DNA of 64,000 nucleotides from CAYGDP01 sp964348665 (GCA_964348665.1 CAYGDP010000004.1:152190-216189); one strand, 5' to 3'; counted from the stretch's first letter, positions 7,687-16,827 are shown. Translations and numbers: made by a program. The notes: generated from the letters alone by a model not told the origin.

Positions 7687-8703
7687 CTATTTTAATTCGT
7701 GATCGGAGGGTTTTACGCCCTTCTTGCCTTTACCAAAGCCGAAGAAAGTCGGTTTGTACTCGCCGACATAGTCCACATTGGCATTGGCGGGTATTTTGTT
7801 CTCCAATCCAACGGCCCAATAACAAGCGTTGACCAGGAGACGGCGCAATCCTTCGCTTTCGAGGTCCACGGACGCACCCATCGTCGTGCAAAGCGCCCGC
7901 CGCTTTTTTCCCGCGGCAGAAGCGGCATCACCAAGCCACGTGTCGCCTTCGCGAATCCACACCAGCGGCATCATCGGCTCGTTTTGTTTTCCGACAACCG
8001 GCGGATCGGTCGGTTTCATCCCCGCAATCACCTGCCCATGAACAAGAACTTGATCAGTCGGCTTGAGGTTTTTGATGCCATATACGTCACTCGGTCCCCA
8101 GATATCCGTGACCCCCTTGAGGACGGGATGATCCTTGTATTCGGGATTGATGATTCCGCGCGCGCTTTGGCTGCCGTGCCCGCCATGATGACTGATCCAA
8201 GTGTCGCCAAGAATCTTTTGGCCAAAACCGCCGCCTTTGCCCCAGTCGTATTTGGCGTAGGGACTTTGTTTATTACGACCGTAGGCAAACGCATGAGTGG
8301 AAGTGCGCAGGCCGATGATCGGCTTGCCTGACTCGACAAAGTCAGCGATATATTTCATCTGGTCGTCAGCAGGTTCGCGGAACCGCAGCAACATGAACAT
8401 CACATCGGCGGATTCGAGCGCTTTGAGTCCGGGGATATTGACCTGCTCGTTCGGCTCAATGTCGCCGGTGGTCGGGTTCACCGCAAAAAGCACCGTGCAC
8501 TTGAATCCGTGTCGAACGGCAAGGATCTTGCCGAGCATCGGCAGGCCTTCCTCCGAGCGGTATTCCTCGTCGCCGCTGATCAGGACGATGTGCTTGCCTT
8601 TGCCAGCGCCTTCCTTTCCTTCGTACACAATCCCTTGCGCGCGACCAACCTGTCCGCTGACGACAACTGTCATGGCAATCATAAACACTCCGATAGTTTT
8701 CAT
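7687..8703 (-). CDS. Exported ThuA domain protein (trehalose-utilisation / glutamine-amidotransferase-like fold)
   Basis: A 338-residue protein with a Sec signal peptide (MKTIGVFMIAMTVVVSGQVGRAQG). It continues into the ThuA fold: HIVLISGDEEYRSEEGLPMLGKILA, ADVMFMLLRFREP, GKPIIGLRTSTHAFAY and the late HHGGHGS and RRALCTTMGAS segments. ThuA domains resemble class I glutamine amidotransferases but usually lack the catalytic Cys. In Verrucomicrobia and Planctomycetes they are numerous, exported and linked to sugar-oxidoreductase metabolism. The start ATG at 8703 follows an excellent ribosome site (AAAGGAAA). The tail is rich in Lys/Gly and ends HELK. The substrate is unknown. Confidence 0.88.
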   Translation of the reverse strand: MKTIGVFMIAMTVVVSGQVGRAQGIVYEGKEGAGKGKHIVLISGDEEYRSEEGLPMLGKILAVRHGFKCTVLFAVNPTTGDIEPNEQVNIPGLKALESADVMFMLLRFREPADDQMKYIADFVESGKPIIGLRTSTHAFAYGRNKQSPYAKYDWGKGGGFGQKILGDTWISHHGGHGSQSARGIINPEYKDHPVLKGVTDIWGPSDVYGIKNLKPTDQVLVHGQVIAGMKPTDPPVVGKQNEPMMPLVWIREGDTWLGDAASAAGKKRRALCTTMGASVDLESEGLRRLLVNACYWAVGLENKIPANANVDYVGEYKPTFFGFGKGKKGVKPSDHELK

Positions 8704-9013
8704 GGGTTTCCTTTCTGCGAAATCGCCGCATCGTAATCAATAGACCGTCGAGAGGCAATGACAATTCATAAAAACGCTGCCACGCCTGGATCCTTAACGA
8801 TGTGACGGAGCAATGCACAATCGGGTGAAGGTCGTACGGCAGGCGCTCATCTAGATGCTGTGAACACTTCCGGCTTGTAGCGGCGGTCTATGGGCGCCGA
8901 TCATTCAATCCATCGGCGGTCATAGACCGCCGCTACAGATTGAATGGCCGTACTTTTCGCATATGATTTAGGGTACTGCGCTCGAAATCCCATGCGCTTT
9001 TTGGTAATCTTCA
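8704..9013. other. Divergent intergenic region with one palindromic repeat
   Basis: A 310-bp gap between the divergent thuA-like and ubiA-like genes. It must hold both promoters, though I cannot pick convincing -35/-10 boxes. The only clear structure is the palindromic element at 8876-8937. No coding frame looks real. Confidence 0.6.
8876..8937. repeat. Palindromic dispersed repeat, copy A (TGTAGCGGCGGTCT family)
   Basis: A 62-bp element with outer arms TGTAGCGGCGGTCTATG and CATAGACCGCCGCTACA, a perfect 17-bp inverted repeat. The inner part holds a second weaker pairing around GGCGCCGAT / ATCGGCGG. The same terminal arms occur in the element inside fmt at 18492-18560, so this is a multi-copy family within this genome. 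It resembles REP/MITE-type non-autonomous elements. Confidence 0.85.
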
Positions 9014-9907
9014 ATGGTGAAGCTTCTCCGCGAATACTTCGAGTTCGTCCGCTTTTCGCATACGATCTTCGCCTTGCCGTTTGCGTTTGGCTCGATGCTG
9101 GTGGCGGCCCACGGAATCCCCGAATGGCGAATCGTGGGCCTGATTCTCGCCGCAATGGTCTGCGCGCGCACGGCGGCAATGGGTTTCAATCGAATCGCTG
9201 ACCGGCGAATTGACGCGTTGAATCCGCGTACAGCGCAACGTCATCTTCCTGCTGGCAAAATTTCGGTGACAGGCGCTTGGTGTCTGGTAATCGGTTCCGG
9301 AACCGGCTTGATCGTCTCCAGCTATTTTATCAACGAGATTTGTTTTTTCCTCTCTCCTGTGGCGCTTGTTGTCATTTTCTTTTATTCGCTCACGAAGCGA
9401 TTCACGAGCGGTTCGCACTTGTTTCTGGGCGTATCGCTCTCCCTGTCGGTCATGGGCGCGTGGCTGGCCGTTACCGGAGGATTCGCCTGGCCGCCGATTG
9501 CGCTGGCAATCGCGGTCGTGTTTTGGGTGGCGGGTTTTGACATCATCTACGCCATTCAAGACATCGACTTCGACCGCGCCCAGGGATTGCATTCTCTACC
9601 AGTGCGGATGGGCGTGCCCGCGGCGTTGTCAGTGGCGCAACTTTTGCATTGGATCACCATCGGTGCGCTGGCGGTTTTTGGTTGGATTTCACACCTGAAT
9701 TGGTCATATTACGGTGGGCTTGTGATTATTTTCACAAGCTTGGTTGTGGAGCATTGGTTGGCGGCGCGACGGGACAAGAAATGGCTCGACGTGGCGTTTT
9801 TCCGCCTCAATGCGCTGATCAGCGTGCTTTTTTTGATATCGGTGATCTTGGGCATCTATTTCGAATGGCCAATTGAATGGCTGAAAAAACATGGACCAGT
9901 TCCTTGA
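9014..9907 (+). CDS. mqnP: UbiA-family prenyltransferase, probable menaquinone (futalosine pathway) prenyltransferase
   Basis: A 297-residue membrane protein with about eight to nine hydrophobic helices. It has the two Asp-rich motifs of UbiA enzymes: NRIADRRID at about 60-68 and DIIYAIQDIDFDR at about 177-189, which bind Mg-polyprenyl diphosphate. These enzymes attach a polyprenyl tail to an aromatic acid in the inner membrane. Its 3' end overlaps the mqnE start by 17 bp and the next two genes are futalosine-pathway enzymes. The prenyl acceptor is therefore most likely the dihydroxynaphthoate-type intermediate (MqnP) rather than 4-hydroxybenzoate (UbiA). That refinement is inference from context; the superfamily call is secure. 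Confidence 0.85.
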   Translation: MVKLLREYFEFVRFSHTIFALPFAFGSMLVAAHGIPEWRIVGLILAAMVCARTAAMGFNRIADRRIDALNPRTAQRHLPAGKISVTGAWCLVIGSGTGLIVSSYFINEICFFLSPVALVVIFFYSLTKRFTSGSHLFLGVSLSLSVMGAWLAVTGGFAWPPIALAIAVVFWVAGFDIIYAIQDIDFDRAQGLHSLPVRMGVPAALSVAQLLHWITIGALAVFGWISHLNWSYYGGLVIIFTSLVVEHWLAARRDKKWLDVAFFRLNALISVLFLISVILGIYFEWPIEWLKKHGPVP

Positions 9908-11932
9908 ACGATCCGAGTTGCGCGATCTTCACGAAAAGGTCGCGAGCGGCGAGCGGCTTGACGATGCCGATTGCCTTCGATTATACCGTTCGCGTGACCT
10001 GCACGCTCTCGGCACAATCGCCAATCTTTTGCGGGAACGCAAAAACGCCAATCGCGCCACCTTCATCCAAAACCGCTACATCAATTATTCCAATCTCTGC
10101 ATCCTCTCCTGCGGGTTCTGCGCCTTCGCTCGCAAAAAACGGCAGGAAGGCGCGTTCGAATTAAGCGTGGACGAAATCGTCCGGCTCGGACGCGAAGCCG
10201 TCGCCGACGGCGCCACCGAAATCCACATGGTCGGCGGACTGCATCCCACGTTGCCGTTCAGTTATTACACCGAGGTGGTGCGATCCCTGAAGGCGCTCGA
10301 CCCGAATTTGTTCATCAAAGCGTTCACCGCAGTGGAAATTTATCATCTGGCGTGGCGGGCGCGNNNNNNNNNNNNNNNNNNNNNNNNNNNNNNNNNNNNN
10401 NNNNNNNNNNNNNNNNNNNNNNNNNNNNNNNNNNNNNNNNNNNNNNNNNNNNNNNNNNNNNNNTGTTCATCAAAGCGTTCACCGCAGTGGAAATTTATCA
10501 TCTGGCGTGGCGGGCGCGGATGGAGATGCCAGAAACCCTGCAGGCACTCAAGGATGCCGGGCTAGGGTCGCTCACCGGCGGCGGCGCGGAGATTTTCAAC
10601 CCCGAAATCCGGAAAATCATCTGTCGCGGCAAGGAATCCGCCGAGGAATGGCTCGAAGTGCATCGCACATGGCATCGCCTCGGCATGCGTTCAACCGCCA
10701 CGATGCTGTACGGTCACGTTGAATCGCTCGAAGATCGCGTGGATCATTTGCGGCGATTGCGGGAGCTGCAAGATGAGACACATGGTTTCATGAGTTTTGT
10801 CCCGTACGCGTACGAGCCGGAGCACGCGCCGATGGAAAAGACCCGGCCGATCGTTCGTGCCAGCGCGGTCGAAGACCTCCGGAACATCGCCGTGGCCCGC
10901 ATCTATCTCGATAATTTCAATCACATCACAGCCTATTGGATCGCGCAGGGCCCTCGCGTGGCGCAGATTGCGCTTAGCTACGGCGCGGACGACGTTCACG
11001 GCACGATCACGGAGGAAAAAATATTTCACATGGCGGGCGCGAAATCGCCTCAAACGATGACCCGGCAACAGTTTATCGCCGCGATCCGGGAGGCCGGCCG
11101 CGAGCCTTGCCAGCGAAATTCGCTCTACGAAATCATCGATCGCGCCCCCGCGACCGGCATATCGAACCGTCGCCCGCCGCCACCCATCGGTGAGAATCGC
11201 AATCCGGCCCGGCTGTCATGTGTACCATATCTGAACGCCAAACCGCTGATCTGGGGCATGGAAGAGCGCTTGAGTTACCTGGAGCCGGCGCGCATGGCGG
11301 AACAACTCCGCGCAGGCGCGATAGACGGCGGATTGGTGCCCATCGTAGAGTGTTTTGGGACTGAAGAGTATGAGATTGTGGATGATGTTGCCGTTGCGAG
11401 CGTCGGGCCGGTCAAAAGCGTGCTCCTGGCGTACGACACACCGATCGACCAGATCACGGAAGTGGCGGTGGACCCTGCGTCGGCATCCTCGGTCGCCTTG
11501 TTGCGAGTCATTCTGCGCGAGCGACACAAAATAGAGCCGAAATTTGTGACGTTGGAAGATGAGAACAAAGCGCGCGCCTGCTTGCTGATCGGCGATCGAG
11601 CCTTGAAGTTTTTATGGGCGGGTCACGGTCATCAAACAATCGATCTGGCATCGGAATGGCGGGAATTGACCGGCCTGCCGTTCGTGTTTGCGGTCTGGGC
11701 GCTTCGGAGGCAAACTGACACCAACGCGGTCGCGGCGATGCTGCGTCGCGCGAAAGACGAGGGATTGGCGCATCTGGACGATATCATCGCGAAACATCCC
11801 GCCGACCAACGCGATTTTCTCCGGGAATATTTTACGGCGAACCTGTCGTATCATCTTGGCGACGCAGAGCGGCAGGGAATAGCAAAGTTTCAGCAATATC
11901 TCGGCTCGCGGAAGGAATTGCGGTATGTCTGA
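9891..11932 (+). CDS. mqnE-mqnA: MqnE-MqnA fusion: aminofutalosine synthase joined to chorismate dehydratase (interrupted by a false assembly gap)
   Basis: The N-terminal half (about 1-375 after gap removal) is radical-SAM MqnE. Its FeS cysteines are Cys70, Cys74 and Cys77 (CILSCGFC), followed by EIHMVGGLHP, GLGSLTGGGAEIF and TAYWIAQGP-type segments. The C-terminal half (about 386-628) is MqnA: LSCVPYLNAKPLIWG, GAIDGGLVPIVECF, VGPVKSVLLAYD, VDPASASSVALLR, ACLLIGDRALKF. MqnA dehydrates chorismate to 3-enolpyruvoyl-benzoate, and MqnE joins that product to SAM to give aminofutalosine. One chain thus carries two consecutive steps. No start codon lies in frame near the junction, so the fusion is real as read. 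The 100 N plus one 55-bp duplicate copy (155 bp) shift the frame; removing them leaves 628 residues. It overlaps mqnC by 8 bp. Confidence 0.88.
10309..10518. repeat. 55-bp exact duplication flanking the N gap (assembly artefact)
   Basis: Copies at 10309-10363 and 10464-10518 start TGTTCATCAAAGCG and end GGCGTGGCGGGCGCG. The offset is 155 bp, which is 2 modulo 3. That explains why the two halves of the mqnE-mqnA frame lie in different reading frames. Collapsing the duplicate restores one uninterrupted frame. Confidence 0.93.
10364..10463. other. Assembly gap (100 N)
   Basis: Exactly 100 N. The 55 bases before it (10309-10363) and after it (10464-10518) are identical, so the two contigs overlap and there is probably no missing sequence. 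A round 100-N filler with a 55-bp overlap is typical of scaffolding short-read contigs that end at a k-mer boundary. Confidence 0.97.
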
Positions 11933-13004
11933 AGCGATCAAAAAAGCCATGGATGGCGCGCGCCTCACACCCGAGGACGCATTGGCGTTGTATCGCGAGT
12001 GTCAACTGCCGGACCTGGGCGCGCTGGCTGACTTTTGCCGTGCCCGAAAGAAAGCGGCGCAATACGACGGCAGGGGTGATCGCGTAGTCACCTATATCGT
12101 GGACCGGAATATCAACTACACGAACATCTGCGACGTCTATTGCACGTTTTGCGCGTTTTACCGGACGGAGACCGAGCCGGACGCGTATGTCTTGAGTCAT
12201 GAACAAATTGACCGCAAAATCGAAGAGCTGATTTCTCTCGGTGGCACCCAAATCCTTATGCAAGGCGGGCATCATCCGAAGCTCGGTATCGATTTCTATC
12301 TCGACCTGTTGCGGCATATTAAATCGAAATTTCCCCAAATCAACATCCATGCGTTCTCGCCGCCGGAGTTCAATCACTTCTCTCGCGTCTTTGGGATGGC
12401 GCTGAAAGAGGTCGTTTCCAAATTCAAAGAAGCCGGGCTAGGCTCGATCCCGGGCGGGGGAGGAGAAATCCTCGTGGACCGCGTTCGCCAGCGCATCTCG
12501 CCGCTAAAATGCAACAGCGACCAATGGCTGCGCGTGATGGAAATCGCGCACGGTCTCGGCATGCGAACGACGGCGACCATGATGTTCGGGCACGTCGAGA
12601 CCATTGAGGAACGGATCGAACACCTACGGCGGCTGCGCGAGTTACAAGATCGCACCGGTGGATTCACTGCGTTTATTTGTTGGACGTTTCAGCCGGAGAA
12701 CACTCGGCTGGTCGTTCCGCAAATTGCGGGCGCGCACGAATATCTCCGGATGCAGGCGATTGCGCGCGTTTTTTTGGATAACTTCGACAATGTCCAATCG
12801 TCGTGGGTCACGCAAGGCCCGCAGATTGGCCAAATCGCACTGCAGTTTGGGGCGAACGATTTTGGCAGCATCATGGTCGAAGAAAACGTGGTCAGCTCCG
12901 CCGGCACAACCTTCCGGCTGGGGGTCGGGGAAATGCGGCGGATGATTTCCGAGCTTGGCTATGAACCCCATCAGCGAGATAACTGGTATCGTTTGCTAAA
13001 CTAA
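11925..13004 (+). CDS. mqnC: Cyclic dehypoxanthine futalosine synthase (radical SAM)
   Basis: A 359-residue radical-SAM enzyme that cyclises dehypoxanthine futalosine in menaquinone synthesis. The cluster cysteines are Cys69, Cys73 and Cys76 in CDVYCTFC. Further family segments are ILMQGGHHPKLGIDFY, INIHAFSPPEFNHF, GLGSIPGGGGEILVDRVR, MRTTATMMFGHVET and SWVTQGPQIGQIALQFGANDFGSIMVEENVVS. Length is standard. The start ATG at 11925 lies inside the end of the upstream fusion gene (8-bp overlap), so translation is probably coupled. The pathway genes mqnB and mqnD are not in the window and must lie elsewhere. Confidence 0.95.
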   Translation: MSEAIKKAMDGARLTPEDALALYRECQLPDLGALADFCRARKKAAQYDGRGDRVVTYIVDRNINYTNICDVYCTFCAFYRTETEPDAYVLSHEQIDRKIEELISLGGTQILMQGGHHPKLGIDFYLDLLRHIKSKFPQINIHAFSPPEFNHFSRVFGMALKEVVSKFKEAGLGSIPGGGGEILVDRVRQRISPLKCNSDQWLRVMEIAHGLGMRTTATMMFGHVETIEERIEHLRRLRELQDRTGGFTAFICWTFQPENTRLVVPQIAGAHEYLRMQAIARVFLDNFDNVQSSWVTQGPQIGQIALQFGANDFGSIMVEENVVSSAGTTFRLGVGEMRRMISELGYEPHQRDNWYRLLN

Positions 13005-13011
13005 GGACATT

Positions 13012-13593
13012 ATGAAACTAAATGCTTATCTATTGTTCGGCCCGCCCGGCAGCGGGAAAGGCACACAAGGCAAAATCCTCGGCACCGTACCCGGTTACCG
13101 GCACGTGGCATGTGGCGAAGTCTTTCGCTCGATCGACCTCACTAGCGAGGTCGGCAAGGTGTTCCTCAAGTATTCCAGCAAAGGTGAGCTGGTGCCGGAC
13201 GACTTTACCGTTCGACTTTGGAAGGACCACATCCAAGCCTTGGCTGCAACGAAACGGTTCGACCCGGAGCGGGAAACACTGGTGTTGGATGGCATTCCGC
13301 GCAATGTCGGACAGGCAAAAATTCTGGCGGACCACCTAAATGTCCTTCGCGTGTTTCATTTGACCTGTCCCGACCGCGCCAAACTGTATGAACGACTCAA
13401 ACGCCGCGCGCTCAAGGACAATCGTCTGGACGATGCCAATGAAGAAACGATCAAGCGCCGATTGGAAGTCTACGAACAAGAATCCAAGCCGGTGATTGAA
13501 TTCTACGGCAAAAGCATGGTCACGACTGTGGACGCCACGCAAAACCCGGTCGCCGTACTGGATGACATCCTGCAAGTCGTCCGCCAAGTCTAA
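13012..13593 (+). CDS. adk: Adenylate kinase family nucleoside monophosphate kinase
   Basis: A 193-residue P-loop kinase. The Walker A segment FGPPGSGKGTQG is at about residues 9-20. The NMP-binding part includes YRHVACGEVFRS, and LVLDGIPRNVGQAKIL replaces the usual FPR motif, with Arg kept. The LID region is short (RALKDNRLDDANEETIKRRL) with no zinc cysteines, matching short-form adenylate kinases. It starts 7 bp after mqnC and is probably transcribed with the menaquinone genes, although no metabolic link is evident. FLDG[FY]P is normally a Phe-Pro rather than Ile-Pro segment, so base specificity could differ slightly. Confidence 0.85.
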   Translation: MKLNAYLLFGPPGSGKGTQGKILGTVPGYRHVACGEVFRSIDLTSEVGKVFLKYSSKGELVPDDFTVRLWKDHIQALAATKRFDPERETLVLDGIPRNVGQAKILADHLNVLRVFHLTCPDRAKLYERLKRRALKDNRLDDANEETIKRRLEVYEQESKPVIEFYGKSMVTTVDATQNPVAVLDDILQVVRQV

Positions 13594-13787
13594 GGAACCT
13601 ATGGATTAGAGGTAGGGTCGAGCCGTCCGCCAAATAACGCGGCGAGACCTAATCCGAAATAGCGAGCGGGCCGGCTTCGTCCGATTCCTATTTTTCGTGC
13701 TATAGATGCGCTGCCTAGCGCGTCCGTCTCCCTCTGAGGAGAACAAACAGCGGCTTGTCCTTACCCATCGACAATATCGGAAACTGC

Positions 13788-13851
13788 AAGAAAAGGGGTC
13801 AGGAAAATCGGCAGTCCTTCACATTTGTATATTTCCCGCAGGTGCTAAGCG
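13788..13851. repeat. Possible transposon-end remnant (GGGGTCAGG type) in an otherwise empty spacer
   Basis: The 270-bp spacer 13594-13863 has no credible gene. Near its right end, AAAAGGGGTCAGG is followed by TCCTTCACATTTG. This combination is typical of the ends of Y1-transposase-associated (TnpA-REP) elements. Nearer adk (about 13613-13660) an imperfect inverted pair AGGTAGGGTC / GAGACCTAAT surrounds a GC-rich core. Identification is from memory of the motif only. Confidence 0.3.
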
Positions 13852-13863
13852 TTTGTCGCTTCG

Positions 13864-16827
13864 TTACCCGACGAAGAAACGCGGGTCGGTGGCGGGATTG
13901 ACCAATACTCCATTGATGGAGACTACGGGTGGGAATGATCCTGCGGCAAAATAGCAGGTGGATCCAGCGGGGCCAGAGATCAAAAAGCTGCTGATGAAGC
14001 TCGCCGGGCCACCCAGAATGATATCGTTGCCGTTGTCAAAAATGCCGTCCACAGGACTTAGTCCGGCGCCTACAACGGCATTGACGACGGGGCCGCCGGC
14101 GGCGAAGCGCGTTATTTGGCTGGGAGCGAAAGTGTCGTCTATACCGCCCAAGACGTTGTCCGCGCCGAGGAATGTGCCGGCGAGAATGCGCGCATCGGAG
14201 ATGTCGTGCTCGATAAAAATCTGGCCGATCGCTTGCGCGGCGATGGTGGTGTTGCGAAGAATTCCGCCTACGCCATCTTTGTTGGCGCGAATTTGGAGGA
14301 GACTGATGGCGTGGGGTGTATTGATAACATCACCCAACATGCTCGTCAGCAGGATGGACCGGATGGCGCGCCCCGCCGCGATGCTGGAGCCTTCGGCAAC
14401 AATTCCCGCGGTGAGCCGAAGCGGCAGGGAGTTGATATTGCCACCGATGAAAATGTCGGCACCATTGCGAACGTCGCCGATGATGATTTGCTCGACGCCG
14501 CCGGAAGTGAGGGTCGCGTTGCCGGTGATGTTGAGTCCGGTTCCGATAATATCGGAGCGATTGGCACGGATGGATTTCAGGCTGGAGGCGCCGGTGATGG
14601 ATTGAATGGAGACTTTGCCGTCGCCGATCTTCGACCGTTTTACTAGGACGGAGAGGGCACTTTTTGCGTCCGTTCCCGCCAAGGCGATAGTATTGATGGA
14701 GCCACGTTGATCGCCGTCGGGGTCGTTGAGGGAAATGGAAGCCGTGCCCAACCCCGACAGTTTGACGGTAAAAATGTCGCCATCAGAATCGGTGAAGGAA
14801 AGTGTGTTTTGAGCGGCGGAATCGTCATCGAGTATGGTGAGTCTGGAGACGTCGCCGTTCGGGTCCAGAAACGCGCCTCCGGTTGGATTGCTCAATGTTA
14901 GAATGAGGGATTCGCTTCCTTCGGGGAGCGTGTCGTTCAGGATGGGGACATTGATGGTTTTCGTGGTTTCACCGAACAAAAAGGTGAGCACGCCCGTTGA
15001 TGTGGTAAAATCGAGGCCAGCAATGGCAGACCCGCTCGTCGTGGTGTATGCGATGGTGACGGTCCCGCCGCTCCCGCCGCTCCGACGAACCGTGATGGTT
15101 GCGTTTCCGGAAAATTCGTAGATGGTCGCCTCGTCCACGTCCCATAAAAATGTCCCGGGAGGGCCCGCATCCGCCAGCACGGTGGTGAAGAGGGTGATTG
15201 AGTTGTTGGATGTGTTGGGATCATAGCCGGAACCGGTGACAGTGGAGATGTTTAGGACGATTCCCTCGTTGGATGGCGTGACGATGAGTGTAATCGTTGC
15301 GGATGCGCCGGCATTGAGCGAGCCAAGGGCACAAGTCAGCGTTCCGGTTAGAACCGAGCAAGTCCCTTGCGTAGAATCGGCGTCAACAAAAACAGTGCCG
15401 CCGGGAATCTGATTGGTGACAGTCACATCGGTCGCTATGGCTGGACCGTCATTGGTCACCGTCATTGTATAAGTGAGATCTCCGCCGAGGATGACGGGGT
15501 CGGGTGAGTCTGTGATCAAAATAGAAATATCCGCGGGACTGACACTGGTAACAGTGGTCGCCGTGTTGTTTAACGTATTGAAGTCCACTTCACCTCCAGC
15601 GATAGTTGCGGTATTGGTCAAAATACCGCCAATCGTCGGTGTCACGGTGATTGTGATCGAAACTGCATCGCCGGGTGCCAGCGTGCCGATCAAGCAAGTA
15701 ACGGTCCCTGACGCTTGCGTGCAAGTGCCTTGACTGCTTGTGGCCGAGACAAAAGTAACTCCTGCCGGCAATGTGTCAATCATCACGACATTGTTGGCTT
15801 CACCGGGACCGCGGTTCACAACACTTACGCTGTAGGCAAGGTCGTTTCCAATCAAAACCGGGTCTGGACTGTCTGACTTGGAGATGGATAGATCAGCACG
15901 TCCAACTTCGCCAAAAATGGTTTCAGTCACATACACCACCGACCCTCCGGCAGGGACCGTCAATGTATTTTGCAACGACAGAGTGATATCGTAGGGAAAA
16001 TCGGTGATGAAATCGGCGTCGTTATCTCCATTGACCAAATTCAAATCCGCCGCCGGAATTCCGCCGGCGCCAAGAATATCGTCAGTATACCGAAAGGGTT
16101 GAATCGTATAGCCGGCCGCCGATCCTCCCGTAGCCGAAATGCCAACAAAACTGGAAACAGCGGACGGATCGCCGTCGAATTCGTAGAGAATTCCTTCTGT
16201 GACATCCGCGCCGCCATAATCAACCAGGGAACCATCAAAATATATGTCACCATCCAAATGGCGTAACACCGTGAAGGCTTGAAAACTTCCGGTGTTATTG
16301 GTGATGGTGTAGGTTTGGGTGAATGTGGATCCACTGATGCCCACTGGACTTAGTTCCTGGAGAAGTTGAATATGATACAATCCCGCATCAAACTCGCTCA
16401 AAGCCGTCAGCGAAGTCGTGCTGGTGAACGGCACCGGTGCCAAGACCGTGTTGCCAAACGTGCCAGTCGTCAGAAAATCGTTTGCCGGCCCGAAAAAAAA
16501 TCCGGACTCAAACGTGGTGCCGGATGGAAGAATATTGCCAAACGGGTCGTAAATCGCGTCGGAATTGAATCCCTCGCTCACCGCAGCCGCCCCAAATGAC
16601 CCGTAGGAATCAACGGTGATTTGAACCGACCCATCTCCCGCGCCATTGCTCAACGTAACCGGTGCGTGACGTTCCTCCAATTTTTCCACCGCGAATTTCT
16701 GGAAAACCGGCGCCCGGGATTTTCGCCGAGTGCCGCGGGTTCTCGAAAAGGCCAAGCTTCGGTAAAGTGTGCGCCAGTTCATTGCAATTTGCTTCGGCTC
16801 ACGCGGCACGCGCCGCAAAATACGCAC
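13864..16827 (-). CDS. Giant surface/exported protein with DUF11 repeats, Calx-beta domain and planctomycete-type LEERHAP motif
   Basis: About 987 residues (972 if the in-frame ATG at 16782 is used instead of the GTG at 16827). There is no classical signal peptide. Instead the basic N-terminus contains VEKLEERHAP, like the LExR-type motif found near the N-termini of large planctomycete surface proteins. Then come a domain with SGSTFTQTYTITNNTG, two DUF11 repeats (ADLSISKSDSPDPV... and ADISILITDSPDPV..., each with NxGPxxAxxVxxxDxLPxG-type cores and a Cys pair), a Calx-beta domain (ITVRRSGGSGGTVTIAYTTTSGSA ... DDDSA) and a C-terminal Gly/Asn-rich beta-helix-like region. It is likely cell-surface or secreted; its role is unknown. 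It is convergent with the mqn operon. Confidence 0.82.
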   Translation of the reverse strand: MRILRRVPREPKQIAMNWRTLYRSLAFSRTRGTRRKSRAPVFQKFAVEKLEERHAPVTLSNGAGDGSVQITVDSYGSFGAAAVSEGFNSDAIYDPFGNILPSGTTFESGFFFGPANDFLTTGTFGNTVLAPVPFTSTTSLTALSEFDAGLYHIQLLQELSPVGISGSTFTQTYTITNNTGSFQAFTVLRHLDGDIYFDGSLVDYGGADVTEGILYEFDGDPSAVSSFVGISATGGSAAGYTIQPFRYTDDILGAGGIPAADLNLVNGDNDADFITDFPYDITLSLQNTLTVPAGGSVVYVTETIFGEVGRADLSISKSDSPDPVLIGNDLAYSVSVVNRGPGEANNVVMIDTLPAGVTFVSATSSQGTCTQASGTVTCLIGTLAPGDAVSITITVTPTIGGILTNTATIAGGEVDFNTLNNTATTVTSVSPADISILITDSPDPVILGGDLTYTMTVTNDGPAIATDVTVTNQIPGGTVFVDADSTQGTCSVLTGTLTCALGSLNAGASATITLIVTPSNEGIVLNISTVTGSGYDPNTSNNSITLFTTVLADAGPPGTFLWDVDEATIYEFSGNATITVRRSGGSGGTVTIAYTTTSGSAIAGLDFTTSTGVLTFLFGETTKTINVPILNDTLPEGSESLILTLSNPTGGAFLDPNGDVSRLTILDDDSAAQNTLSFTDSDGDIFTVKLSGLGTASISLNDPDGDQRGSINTIALAGTDAKSALSVLVKRSKIGDGKVSIQSITGASSLKSIRANRSDIIGTGLNITGNATLTSGGVEQIIIGDVRNGADIFIGGNINSLPLRLTAGIVAEGSSIAAGRAIRSILLTSMLGDVINTPHAISLLQIRANKDGVGGILRNTTIAAQAIGQIFIEHDISDARILAGTFLGADNVLGGIDDTFAPSQITRFAAGGPVVNAVVGAGLSPVDGIFDNGNDIILGGPASFISSFLISGPAGSTCYFAAGSFPPVVSINGVLVNPATDPRFFVG

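Noticed and set aside
10352..10463. Natural frameshift or programmed shift in mqnE
   Set aside because: The shift is explained exactly by the 155-bp false gap plus duplication.
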